DNA of 64,000 nucleotides from Rhodoferax_B ferrireducens_A. Its GTDB lineage: Bacteria > Pseudomonadota > Gammaproteobacteria > Burkholderiales > Burkholderiaceae_C. The stretch spans positions 1-64,000 of the forward strand of contig NZ_JAVDXT010000006.1 in the NCBI RefSeq assembly GCF_031458075.1, given 5' to 3'. Position 1 is the first letter of the stretch. The number at the start of each line of letters is the position of its first letter. A program made the translations under genes and the position numbers. Below the pieces are notes generated by a model. It made no database searches. It had not been told where the DNA came from and worked only from the letters and a program-made list of their open reading frames with translations. Below, in pieces: positions 24,015 to 33,491 of the stretch.

Positions 24015-26798
24015 ATGCCGACCTTCATGAATGACCGAGCGCTGTCGCGCGGAACCTCTCTTTTTCGCCAACTGACCCTCGTCACTGCCATCGCTGCGTG
24101 CTTGGCGGCTTGCCAGGAGGACCCGATGGTGGCAGGTAAGGCGCACCTTCAGCAAGAGAACTATCCTGCGGCGGTGATCGAGTTCAAGAATGCGGTCCAA
24201 GCCAATCCGAATTCGGTAGCCGCACGTCTGGCTTTGGCGGATGTGCTGGAGCGCACCTATGACTTGACGGGCACCGAGCAGCACCTGCGCAAGGCCTTGG
24301 AGGCCGGAGGCGACGCAGATGTGCTGGTGCCGCGGATTTCCCTGGTGATGCTGGATCTGAACGAGGTCGCGCAGGTCATCAACGCATTCAAAGAGCGTCG
24401 CCTGGGCTCACCCGATGCCGACAGCAATTTGCGCGCCGCGGTAGCTGTGGCGTATGTGGGGCAAAAGCAGTTTGCGGCGGCGGACGAGCAACTCAAACTT
24501 GCGGCGACCAAAACGGCGGCCACCTTGCTGGCCCGTGCCCAGCTGCTGCTGGCCCAAGAGAAGAAAGCGCAGGCCCTGGAGGTGCTGGCTGATCCATTGG
24601 TCGGGCAGGATGCGCCATGGTGGATTCTGCGCGGCTTGGGCCGCGTCTACGAGGCGAATGGTCGGCGGGAGCAAGCCGTGCAATTCATGGCCCGTGCCTA
24701 TGCTGCGGCGCCGTGGCATCGGGGTGTCGCCGGGGAGTACGGGGAGTTTTTGGTGGGATCGGGTCAGGTGGACCAGGCGATCGTGATCCGCGACAAGCTC
24801 AAGAAAATAGCGCCTGGTTATTACTGGACCCATTATCTCGATGCGCTGGTGCTGTCGCGCCAAGGCCGAACCGACGAAAGCCTTGCCGCTGCATTGAAGG
24901 TGTTGAGGGTTGCGCCTGAACACTTGCCCGCGAACCTGATTGTGGCTTCTGCGGAGTTGCAAAAGGGCGATCTCCTGATGGCGAGTAAACGGTTGAACAA
25001 GATTGCATCGGAATACCCGTATTCACTGCCGCTCTTGCAAATGCTGGCTGAAGTTGCTATTCGCCAGAATAAAGCCAGTGATGCAACTGCCGTAATCAAG
25101 CGTGGCTTGGGTGTTGATCCTGGCAATGCGCGTTTGCTTTCTTTGCAGGTTGAAAATGAAGTGCGGCGCGGAGCCCCGAAAGAGGCCATGGCGATGCTGG
25201 AGAAGCTGCGCGCCAAAGAGCCGCAGAATGCCTCGTATTTGCTGCGTTTGATTGAGTTGCGGGTCGCCGCAGGTGACAAGGCCGGAGCCCGGAAGCTGCT
25301 GGACCAAGCGGCTCTTGCGGGACAGGACAACCCGGCGATTCAGGAGCGCGTGGTTGCGCTTGCATTGGCGATGGGGGACGTAGACCGCGTGCGCCAGTTG
25401 GCCGATGCAGCCATCCGCTCAAAACCCAAGGATCCGCAGTCGCATCTGACGCTCGCGGCGGCACTCGATACGCAAAAGGACTCTGCCGGTGCCTGGCGTG
25501 AAGTCTTGGCAGCACTGGATCTGCAACCGGCTTTTCAACCCGCATTGGTTGCGCTGGGCATGATGGCGAAAACGCCTCAGCAGAAAGAAGAGCTGCGAGA
25601 GCGCTATGGGAAGGCGCTGCAAGAAAAATCAGCGGGTGCGTCTACGTATCTTGAATATGCCCGCCTATTGCAAGACGTGAAAGGTGAGCCCGACCGAGTC
25701 AAGAAGGTGTTGGAGCGCGGAGTCGTGGCCCAGCCGGCATCTACCGCGCTTCGCCAAGCCTTGGTGATGGAGCAAATGCGGGCGGGGCAAACCGATGCGG
25801 CTCTCAGCGTAGCCCAGGCGGGCGCCGCCGCCAATACTGCCAGCCCGGAGGCGGTTGCTTTGCTAGCCTCTGTCTATCTGCAGTCGGGTAACCAGCTTAT
25901 GGCGGCGGAAACCTACCGTAAATTGGTGGCGAATTTCCCGCAACGTTTCGAATGGCGGCTTCAGCTGGCGGAGTTGGAAGCAGCAGCAGACCGAAAGAGG
26001 GAAGCTGCGACCCTTTTGCGCGGCTTGATCACGGACCGTCCTTCAGATTCCACCGCATACATCATGTTGGCCAAGCTGACTTGGCCCGATAACCTTTCCG
26101 AGGCGCTGTCGATTGCCAAGGCACTCAGCGAGAAGGAATCCCACCAGCGAACAGCAATGCTGTTAGAGGGAGATTTGCTTTTCCTCGCCGGTAAGTACGA
26201 CGACGCGCTTCAGCAATTCGGTAAAGCCGCCAAGGCCGGCGCGGTGCCAGCGGCCCGGCTGCGGAGTATCCAGGTGTTGGATAAAGCTCAGCGTGGGGAT
26301 GCTGCGGAGCAGGAGCTGGCGGATAGTTTGCGCAAGTTCCCGGATGATCCTAGCGTGATTGGTTTTGCGGCGCAGCGCGCCCGTGCCCAGGGCAAGCCTG
26401 CGGTGGCGGTGGAATTCCTGAAGAAGATGGCGGCAAAAGACACCAGCAATCCCATCGTGCTCAATGACCTTGCCTGGGCCCAAGTGGAGGCCAAGCAGCC
26501 TGAGGCTCTGAAAAATGCAATCCGCGCTGCGGAGCTCGCTCCCAATAGCCCCCAAGTGCTGGATACGCTGGCCATGGCGCAGGCCCAAGGCGGCTTGCAG
26601 GCCGAAGCCATCGGCAATCTGCACACGGTGATCAATCTGGCTCCGACGGCGGTAGCGCCACGTCTGCGGCTTGCCGAGCTGTATATCAATGCCGGCAAAC
26701 CGAAGGAAGCGACCCAATTGATGCGGGCGCTGGACCAGAATAAGCTGTCGGTCAAAGACAAAGAAACTGTGAACCGACTCACCAAGCTTGCAGCCTGA
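24015..26798 (+). CDS. prsT: XrtA/PEP-CTERM system TPR-repeat lipoprotein PrsT
   Basis: A 927-residue outer-membrane-type lipoprotein: signal sequence with lipobox LAAC and lipidated C33, then tetratricopeptide repeats along the whole length, starting KAHLQQENYPAAVIEFKNAVQ. Size and repeat pattern fit PrsT, associated with exosortase A and PEP-CTERM exopolysaccharide systems, where it may act in polymer export or surface-protein sorting. The ATG at 24015 has GGGAG upstream; one at 24027 is an alternative. No exosortase or EPS genes are in the window, so it is detached from the main locus but adjacent to a PEP-CTERM substrate. Confidence 0.88.
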   Translation: MPTFMNDRALSRGTSLFRQLTLVTAIAACLAACQEDPMVAGKAHLQQENYPAAVIEFKNAVQANPNSVAARLALADVLERTYDLTGTEQHLRKALEAGGDADVLVPRISLVMLDLNEVAQVINAFKERRLGSPDADSNLRAAVAVAYVGQKQFAAADEQLKLAATKTAATLLARAQLLLAQEKKAQALEVLADPLVGQDAPWWILRGLGRVYEANGRREQAVQFMARAYAAAPWHRGVAGEYGEFLVGSGQVDQAIVIRDKLKKIAPGYYWTHYLDALVLSRQGRTDESLAAALKVLRVAPEHLPANLIVASAELQKGDLLMASKRLNKIASEYPYSLPLLQMLAEVAIRQNKASDATAVIKRGLGVDPGNARLLSLQVENEVRRGAPKEAMAMLEKLRAKEPQNASYLLRLIELRVAAGDKAGARKLLDQAALAGQDNPAIQERVVALALAMGDVDRVRQLADAAIRSKPKDPQSHLTLAAALDTQKDSAGAWREVLAALDLQPAFQPALVALGMMAKTPQQKEELRERYGKALQEKSAGASTYLEYARLLQDVKGEPDRVKKVLERGVVAQPASTALRQALVMEQMRAGQTDAALSVAQAGAAANTASPEAVALLASVYLQSGNQLMAAETYRKLVANFPQRFEWRLQLAELEAAADRKREAATLLRGLITDRPSDSTAYIMLAKLTWPDNLSEALSIAKALSEKESHQRTAMLLEGDLLFLAGKYDDALQQFGKAAKAGAVPAARLRSIQVLDKAQRGDAAEQELADSLRKFPDDPSVIGFAAQRARAQGKPAVAVEFLKKMAAKDTSNPIVLNDLAWAQVEAKQPEALKNAIRAAELAPNSPQVLDTLAMAQAQGGLQAEAIGNLHTVINLAPTAVAPRLRLAELYINAGKPKEATQLMRALDQNKLSVKDKETVNRLTKLAA

Positions 26799-26811
26799 CA
26801 AGAATGAAAAA

Positions 26812-26831
26812 AGCGACCCGAGGGTCGCTTT
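26812..26831. terminator. Bidirectional terminator between prsT and the PEP-CTERM gene
   Basis: Stem AAGCGACC (26812-26819) and GGTCGCTT (26824-26831), loop CGAG, with a T-rich tract after it on the plus strand and an A-run before it that serves the minus strand. Confidence 0.8.
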
Positions 26832-26849
26832 TCTTCGTGCGCTGCAAAT

Positions 26850-27644
26850 TTAAACTTGCTTGCGCCGGCGCGATGCCATCAGGCCAGCCAGGCCGATGCC
26901 CATCAAAGCCAGTGACGTGGGTTCTGGTACATCGCTGGTCGGTGGTGTAACGGAACCAAAACCGTCCAAGTACACATAGCCCGTGTGGCCAGTGGGATTG
27001 CAGTCTGCGGCCAGCACCGACAAGGTGAACGTATGGCCCGACAAAGCGGAGTCAATGGCCAGTTGTTCGATTTGCCAATCTGCCGTGTAGAAGAAGTCGC
27101 CTAGTGTGCTGAAGCGGGTGTCTACGCCACCACCACCTGCGCCGGCATTGTAAATACGGCTGATCACGGTGGTGTTGGTTGTGTCGTCGTGCAATGTCAG
27201 CATCATCAAGGCGGATTCATCTTGGTCGTGACCGCCATTTTCCAGAACGGCCTTCCAGGCAAAGAAGATGTTCGCTTCGGTGTAGTTGCTCACCGTTTGG
27301 CTTATTGCCGATGCATATCCACCAAATGTCGTGTCTTCTACGCGGTACGAGGAATTGCCGCTATACACCGTAGTTCCCAACGCTGCGCCGATATTGGGAT
27401 CGACTGTGCCGCTGGCAATGATGGCCGAGTGAGGGGCGTTGGTGTTGTATCCCGTGCCGCCTGGGAGAAAGGTCGCAGGAGACATGGCTGGGTTCAAAAT
27501 ACTGCTACGGTCGCCACTGCTGCCCACTGTCCAGCCCGAGGTATTTCCACTTTCAAAACCACCGTTTACAAACGAATCGGCATATGCGGGGGCCGCGAAC
27601 AGTGCCGCCATTGCCATCCCTATTGCTGCTTTTTTTAGTTTCAT
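26850..27644 (-). CDS. PEP-CTERM sorting-domain protein
   Basis: A 264-residue exported protein. Signal peptide about 1-22 (ending APAYA), a beta-rich extracellular body starting FVNGGFESGNTSGWTVG, and a C-terminal PEP-CTERM sorting signal: VPEPTS, a hydrophobic helix, then RRRKQV. Exosortase would cut at the PEP motif and release or anchor the protein in the extracellular matrix. The start MKLKKAAIG at 27644 has a GGAG ribosome site. It is convergent with prsT, shares a terminator with it, and both have matching sigma-54 promoters. Function of the body is unknown; floc or biofilm matrix is a reasonable guess. Confidence 0.9.
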   Translation of the reverse strand: MKLKKAAIGMAMAALFAAPAYADSFVNGGFESGNTSGWTVGSSGDRSSILNPAMSPATFLPGGTGYNTNAPHSAIIASGTVDPNIGAALGTTVYSGNSSYRVEDTTFGGYASAISQTVSNYTEANIFFAWKAVLENGGHDQDESALMMLTLHDDTTNTTVISRIYNAGAGGGGVDTRFSTLGDFFYTADWQIEQLAIDSALSGHTFTLSVLAADCNPTGHTGYVYLDGFGSVTPPTSDVPEPTSLALMGIGLAGLMASRRRKQV

Positions 27645-27709
27645 TGTGAGCTCCAAAGTTTGTTTCTTGAAACGTGTTGGCGGTGCTAAGCCACCACGTT
27701 GCAAGTAAT

Positions 27710-27726
27710 CCGCACGAAATGTGCCA
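27710..27726 (-). promoter_or_regulatory. Predicted sigma-54 promoter of the PEP-CTERM gene
   Basis: Read on the minus strand, TGGCACATTTCGTGCGG has GG-N10-GC and matches the prsT promoter at 15 of 17 positions. It lies 66 bp before the start codon. PEP-CTERM genes in other bacteria are known to be controlled by the PrsK/PrsR two-component system with RpoN. Confidence 0.6.
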
Positions 27727-27731
27727 ATTCA

Positions 27732-27775
27732 GTAAAGTTTCGTAAAGTGTTGTTCTGTAAAGGGTTTTTGTAAAG
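27732..27775 (-). repeat. Four GTAAAG direct repeats upstream of the sigma-54 promoter
   Basis: GTAAAG occurs at 27732, 27742, 27757 and 27770 (CTTTAC on the strand of the PEP-CTERM gene). Their place just upstream of the -24 element suits enhancer sites for an activator such as PrsR. They are absent in front of prsT. Confidence 0.45.
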
Positions 27776-27902
27776 CGTGGAAATCGGCTTTTAAAAATGT
27801 CAAGAATGTCGACACATTTGCAGCAGGACAATATTGGGCAGATGTTTTGCCGAGGAGACGGAGCGCGCAGCGGTTTTCAGGGAAAACACCTGTTTTATTG
27901 AT

Positions 27903-27925
27903 CGTTAATTAATAAACAATTAACG
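27903..27925. promoter_or_regulatory. Shared 23-bp inverted-repeat operator, sugar ABC operon 2
   Basis: CGTTAATT-N7-AATTAACG, a perfect 8-bp inverted repeat with the same spacer length as the site at 17850-17872, ends 83 bp before the binding-protein ATG. Confidence 0.6.
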
Positions 27926-28008
27926 CGTTCGGCGCTGCACGGCATGCCCGGATCTACCGGGCGCTGCCTGCGCTGTGCCCACACCATAACGAGACAGGAG
28001 ACAAAAGC

Positions 28009-29247
28009 ATGAAGAAGACACTCATTGGGCTGGCGGTCACCGCTGCCTTTGCCGTTCCGGCCATGGCGCAACAAAGCGTGGAGGTGCTGCACTGGTGGAC
28101 CTCGGGTGGCGAGGCTGCGGCGCTGGGCGTGCTCAAGGGCAACCTGGAAAAGCAGGGCATCAAGTGGAACGACATGCCGGTCGCCGGCGGCGGCGGCGAG
28201 CAGGCCATGACCGCCGTGCGCGCCCGCGTCACCGCCGGCAATCCGCCTACCGCCGTGCAGATGCTAGGCTTCGACATCCAGGACTGGGCCAAGCAAGGCG
28301 TGCTGGCCGACCTGAACGACGTGGCCGCCAAAGAAGGCTGGGACAAGACCGTGCCCGCCGCGCTGCAACGCTTCTCCAAATTCAATGGCAAGTGGGTGGC
28401 TGCACCGGTGAACGTGCACTCCACCAACTGGGTCTGGGCCAACAAGGAAGTGCTGGCCAAGGCCGGCATCACCGCCGACCCCAAGACCTGGGACGAATTC
28501 ATTGCCGACGGCGAAAAGCTGCAAAAAGCCGGCTTCATCGCCCTGGCCCATGGCGGCCAGCCTTGGCAAGAGGCCACCATGTTCGACGGCGTGGTTATCT
28601 CCACCGGTGGCGTGGACTTCTACCGCAAGGCCTTCATCGATCTGGACCCGAAATCGCTGAACTCGCCGACTATGCTGAAGGCCTTTGACCGCATGGCACA
28701 GCTGCGCAAGCTGGTCGACAAAGACTTCTCCGGCCGCGACTGGAACGTGGCTGCCGGCATGGTGATCAGCGGCAAGGCCGGTTTCCAGATCATGGGCGAC
28801 TGGGCCAAGGGTGAATTCATCGGTGCCAAGAAGGTGCCGGGCAAGGACTTCTCCTGCTTCCGCGTACCCGGCACGCAGGGCGTGGTGTCGTTCAACTCCG
28901 ACCAGTTTGCGATGTTCAAGGTCGGCGCCGACAAGGTGGCGGCCCAGACCAAGCTGGCCTCGGCCATCATGGACCCGGGCTTCCAGTCGGCCTTCAACGT
29001 GGTCAAGGGCTCGGTGCCCGCGCGTACCGATGTGTCCGACAAGGACTTTGACGACTGCGGCAAGAAGGGCATGAAAGACTTCGCCGAAGCCAATACCAAG
29101 AACACCTTGGTCGGCTCCATGGCCCACGGCCACGCTGTGCCGGCTTCCATCAAGAACGCCTTCTACGACGTGATCACGCGCCACTTCAACGGCCAGATCG
29201 ACTCGAAAAAGGCAGTCGTCGAATTGGCCGCTGCAGCCAAGTCCTAA
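28009..29247 (+). CDS. Sugar ABC transporter substrate-binding protein (operon 2)
   Basis: A 412-residue periplasmic sugar-binding protein, signal peptide about 1-21 (ending PAMA), with VLHWWTSGGEAAA, APVNVHSTNWVWAN and MGDWAKGEF segments matching its paralogue at 17962-19212. An AGGAGACAAAAGC ribosome region precedes the ATG. Differences in the ligand-contact stretches suggest related but distinct sugars, though glucose/mannose type is the best guess for both. Two hairpins follow the stop codon before the permease genes. Confidence 0.88.
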   Translation: MKKTLIGLAVTAAFAVPAMAQQSVEVLHWWTSGGEAAALGVLKGNLEKQGIKWNDMPVAGGGGEQAMTAVRARVTAGNPPTAVQMLGFDIQDWAKQGVLADLNDVAAKEGWDKTVPAALQRFSKFNGKWVAAPVNVHSTNWVWANKEVLAKAGITADPKTWDEFIADGEKLQKAGFIALAHGGQPWQEATMFDGVVISTGGVDFYRKAFIDLDPKSLNSPTMLKAFDRMAQLRKLVDKDFSGRDWNVAAGMVISGKAGFQIMGDWAKGEFIGAKKVPGKDFSCFRVPGTQGVVSFNSDQFAMFKVGADKVAAQTKLASAIMDPGFQSAFNVVKGSVPARTDVSDKDFDDCGKKGMKDFAEANTKNTLVGSMAHGHAVPASIKNAFYDVITRHFNGQIDSKKAVVELAAAAKS

Positions 29248-29253
29248 GCGCTG

Positions 29254-29306
29254 ACAGGGCGGGTTTTCGCCCTGTGCTTGTGCGGGCCGACGCGCTAGCG
29301 TCGGCC
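29254..29306 (+). terminator. Intra-operon hairpin pair after the binding-protein gene
   Basis: ACAGGGCG/CGCCCTGT (29254-29275) is followed by GGCCGACGC/GCGTCGGCC (29285-29306) and a short T-run. Such structures usually stabilise the upstream message or cause partial termination, raising the ratio of binding protein to membrane subunits. Confidence 0.6.
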
Positions 29307-29332
29307 TTTCCATTTCCTTCGTAAGGTTCGGA

Positions 29333-30199
29333 ATGAAAGCTGGTTTTTTACCCAAGCTGCTGATCACGCCCAGTGCCCTGCTGGTGCTGGTCTGCGTCTA
29401 CGGCTACATCATGTTCACGGTGTATCTGTCGTTCACCGCCTCAACGCTGATGCCGCAGTACGACTGGGTGGGCACGGCCAATTACGCCCGTCTGATGGGG
29501 CTGGAGAACTGGTCTGTCGCCTTGTCCAATCTGTGGGTGTTCGCGTCTTTGTACATCGTGATCGCGATGGCACTCGGGCTGACGCTGGCGATTCTGATCG
29601 ACCAGAAAGTGCGCGCCGAGAGCGGCCTGCGCTCGGTGTTCCTGTACCCGATGGCGCTGTCGTTCATCGTTACCGGCACCGCCTGGAAATGGCTGCTTGA
29701 TCCTGGCGTCGGCCTGGAGCACACCATGCAGACCCTGGGCTGGAGCAACTTCACTTTCGGCTGGATCAAGGATTCGGAGATGGCGATCTACTGCGTGGTG
29801 ATTGCCGCCGTCTGGCAGACCACCGGCTTTGTGATGGCCATGTTTCTGGCCGGCCTGCGCGGGGTGGATTCGGAGCAGATCAACGCTGCCCGCCTGGATG
29901 GCGCCAAGAGCTGGCAGATCTACCAGCGCATCATCATTCCGCAGCTCGGGCCGGTGTTCATCTCGGCCTTTGTGATCCTGGCGCACATGGCCATCAAGTC
30001 CTATGACCTGGTGATTGCGCTGACCAATGGTGGCCCCGGCCGCTCGACCTGGCTGCCCTCGGTGTTCATGTACCAGTACACCTTTACCCGCAATGAAATG
30101 GCCGTCGGTGCGGCCAGCTCGGTACTGATGCTGATCGCCATCGGCGTGGTGGTGCTGCCCTACTTGTACGGCGAAATGCGAAAGGTCAAAAATGGATAA
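29333..30199 (+). CDS. Sugar ABC transporter permease, MalF/UgpA-like (operon 2)
   Basis: A 288-residue permease with about six helices and the EAA loop AARLDGAKSWQIYQRIIIP. It matches the operon 1 permease at 19398 over its full length, supporting the start chosen there. AAGG lies upstream of the ATG. Its end overlaps the next permease by 8 bp. Confidence 0.88.
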   Translation: MKAGFLPKLLITPSALLVLVCVYGYIMFTVYLSFTASTLMPQYDWVGTANYARLMGLENWSVALSNLWVFASLYIVIAMALGLTLAILIDQKVRAESGLRSVFLYPMALSFIVTGTAWKWLLDPGVGLEHTMQTLGWSNFTFGWIKDSEMAIYCVVIAAVWQTTGFVMAMFLAGLRGVDSEQINAARLDGAKSWQIYQRIIIPQLGPVFISAFVILAHMAIKSYDLVIALTNGGPGRSTWLPSVFMYQYTFTRNEMAVGAASSVLMLIAIGVVVLPYLYGEMRKVKNG

Positions 30200-31052
30200 A
30201 ACCTTGTCGCGCACTTTGCGTATTGCGCTGTACGCGGTGCTGGTCGGTACGGCGCTGCTGTTCATCCTGCCGGTGTATGTGATGGTGGTGAATTCGCTCA
30301 AACCACTGGACGAAATCCGCAGCGGCAATCTGATGTCCTTGCCGCTGGACTGGACGCTGGCGCCCTGGCGCAGCGCCTGGAGCACGGCGCAGATCGGCGT
30401 GCAGGCCACGGGGCTGAAGCCGTATTTCATCAACTCGTTTCTGCTGGTGATTCCGGCGGTGGTGATCTCCACGCTGATCGGCGCGTTGAACGGCTACATC
30501 CTGACCCAGTTCAAGATGCGCTTTGCCCATGCCCTGTTTGCGGCCATGCTGTTCTCGGTGTTCATCCCGTTCCAGATCGTGCTGATCCCGATGGCCAAGA
30601 CCCTGGGCTTTCTGGGCCTCGCGGGCACGGTGAAGGGGCTGATCTTCGTCAACGTGGTCTACGGCATAGGCTTCACCACGCTGTTCTTCCGCAACTACTA
30701 CGCGGCCTTTCCGGCCGAGCTGATCCGTTCGGCGCGCATGGACGGCGCCAACTTCTTCGGCGTGCTGTGGCGCATCCTGCTGCCGAACAGCGCGCCCATC
30801 ATCGTGGTCACGGTGATCTGGCAGTTCACCAACATCTGGAACGAGTTCTTGTTCGGTGCCTCGTTCAGCGACTACACCTCGTTCCCGCTGACGGTGGCCT
30901 TGAACAATCTGGTGAGCAGCTCCACCGGGGTGAAGGAATACAACGTGCATTTCGCCGGCGCCTTCATCGCGGCGATTCCCACGTTGATCGTGTATCTGGT
31001 GTCGGGTAAATATTTCGTCCGCGGCCTGATGGCCGGGTCTGTCAAGGGATGA
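30192..31052 (+). CDS. Sugar ABC transporter permease, MalG/UgpE-like (operon 2)
   Basis: A 286-residue partner permease with the EAA loop IRSARMDGANFFGVLWRILLP and the WNEFLFG segment. It is a clear paralogue of the protein at 20269-21123 and ends 4 bp before the ATPase gene. Confidence 0.88.
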   Translation: MDKTLSRTLRIALYAVLVGTALLFILPVYVMVVNSLKPLDEIRSGNLMSLPLDWTLAPWRSAWSTAQIGVQATGLKPYFINSFLLVIPAVVISTLIGALNGYILTQFKMRFAHALFAAMLFSVFIPFQIVLIPMAKTLGFLGLAGTVKGLIFVNVVYGIGFTTLFFRNYYAAFPAELIRSARMDGANFFGVLWRILLPNSAPIIVVTVIWQFTNIWNEFLFGASFSDYTSFPLTVALNNLVSSSTGVKEYNVHFAGAFIAAIPTLIVYLVSGKYFVRGLMAGSVKG

Positions 31053-31056
31053 ACAC

Positions 31057-32172
<1,116 letters not shown>

Positions 32173-32192
32173 AGATTTTGTAAGCTAAATTG

Positions 32193-32225
32193 GCTGCCAG
32201 CGCAGGTAGTACCTGCGCTGGCAGC
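32193..32225. terminator. Perfect 15-bp stem-loop, family A repeat copy 3, likely bidirectional terminator
   Basis: GCTGCCAGCGCAGGT (32193-32207), loop AGT, then ACCTGCGCTGGCAGC (32211-32225). It lies between the convergent ATPase and DUF1479 genes. Flanking TTGTAAGCTAAATTG and CTATTAATTCAG resemble the ends of family A. The T-tract is weak. Confidence 0.65.
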
Positions 32226-32243
32226 TATTAATTCAGTAGTATT

Positions 32244-33491
32244 TCAGCTGCCGTACCCCATCTGGCTGCGCCCCAGTGGTGTCAAATCCGCTGGCGTAAA
32301 GCGCCCCTCAAAGTCCACTTCGTAGTCTTCGGGCGCAAAGTCGGGTGACGACTTGCCGGCCTCGAACGCCGGCCGCTGCTTGGCCAGAAAAGCCTGGTTC
32401 TTGGCGCAGTCGGGGGCGGCGCCGATGTAGATCACGTTGCTATAGCCTTGCCCCAAGTGCTTGTCTTCCACGCCGTGGATGGTGTCGGGGTGCCACCAGA
32501 CGGTGTCGCCAGCGTTGACCTTGGGGATGGGGCCGTAGGCGCGCAGCAGCAGCGCGTGGTGTTCGGGCGAGGCGACCAGGGCGCGGCCGGCGCGGGCGCC
32601 GCACAGCTGGTCTTCAGCGATGTCGTCCTGTAGCGCGCGCAGCAGCATCCAGGCCATGGCGTTGGCGATGGGTACCAGGTTCAGCGTGCCGTCGCCCGGG
32701 CCTTGCGGCGTCAGCGCAGTCCAGCCCTGGAAGGTGCGGAACATGCTGCACACGGCGGGCGAGGGGATCTCGTGGGTTTCGGTGCGGTAGGCCGCGGCAA
32801 ACGGGTCGTACTGGCTAATGTCGCCACCAAACACGTGGCGGAAGACGTTCTGGTAGCCGGGGTCGATCCAGCGCTCGATGGAGCCGCCGTCCATGTGGGG
32901 CGACAAGCCCAGCGAGGCATCGCCGGGTTCGCGCTGGCGCACGCGGTCGGAGTAGGTGCATTCCTGGTCCGGGTTGAACACCGGTTGGCCGTCATGCAGG
33001 TTGTTCCACAGCCGGTTCAGCCAGCGCCGGGTCTGGGCCAGCTCGACCGACTGGCGCGCATCCATTTGCGGCTTGGACCAGTAGATGCCGTAGATCTGCG
33101 GCTTGGAGCTGGCCAGGGCGCTGAAGTACTTGTCGATGCCGCGCTTGCTGACCTGTTTGTCCAGGTAGTGGTTGTCGCTGATGTAGCTGGCCAGGTCTGC
33201 GTTCCATTGGGCCACGCGGGCGGGATCGAACACGCCGCGTATCACCACGCAACCGCGCTGCTTGATGCGGGCGATCTGCGCCGCGTCCAGTGTGTCGAGC
33301 TGGCTGAACTGCACCTCGGGCACGGGCTGCAGGCCCTGGGTGCGCTCGCGCTCTATCGCTTCCACCTGGGCTTCGATGTTGCGCGTCAGCGCTTCGAAGC
33401 GTTCTTTCAGGTCGGGAATCTGGGCGCGCAGCTGGCGCTTGGCGGCAATGATCTGGCTTTGGAAGTCGAGGTTGGGATCAGCTTGTTGCAT
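32244..33491 (-). CDS. DUF1479 protein, YbiU-like putative 2-oxoglutarate/Fe(II) dioxygenase
   Basis: A 415-residue member of the DUF1479 (YbiU) family, whose fold is related to phytanoyl-CoA-type non-haem iron oxygenases. The HMDGG segment and a distal H (in WWHPDTIHGVED) give a plausible H-X-D...H iron triad. The chosen start MQQADPNLDF at 33491 overlaps the end of the LacI gene by 14 bp, so the two are co-transcribed. No biochemical activity is known to me for the family. Context with LacI and sugar oxidoreductase genes suggests oxidation of a sugar-like compound. Confidence 0.8.
   Translation of the reverse strand: MQQADPNLDFQSQIIAAKRQLRAQIPDLKERFEALTRNIEAQVEAIERERTQGLQPVPEVQFSQLDTLDAAQIARIKQRGCVVIRGVFDPARVAQWNADLASYISDNHYLDKQVSKRGIDKYFSALASSKPQIYGIYWSKPQMDARQSVELAQTRRWLNRLWNNLHDGQPVFNPDQECTYSDRVRQREPGDASLGLSPHMDGGSIERWIDPGYQNVFRHVFGGDISQYDPFAAAYRTETHEIPSPAVCSMFRTFQGWTALTPQGPGDGTLNLVPIANAMAWMLLRALQDDIAEDQLCGARAGRALVASPEHHALLLRAYGPIPKVNAGDTVWWHPDTIHGVEDKHLGQGYSNVIYIGAAPDCAKNQAFLAKQRPAFEAGKSSPDFAPEDYEVDFEGRFTPADLTPLGRSQMGYGS

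Larger units (their letters stand above)
27645..28008. other. 364-bp regulatory gap between PEP-CTERM gene and sugar operon 2
   Basis: The gap holds a minus-strand sigma-54 promoter (27710-27726), four direct GTAAAG repeats (27732-27775), and the AT-rich inverted-repeat operator of the second sugar operon (27903-27925). Between 27776 and 27902 I see no gene and no clear structure. Confidence 0.6.
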
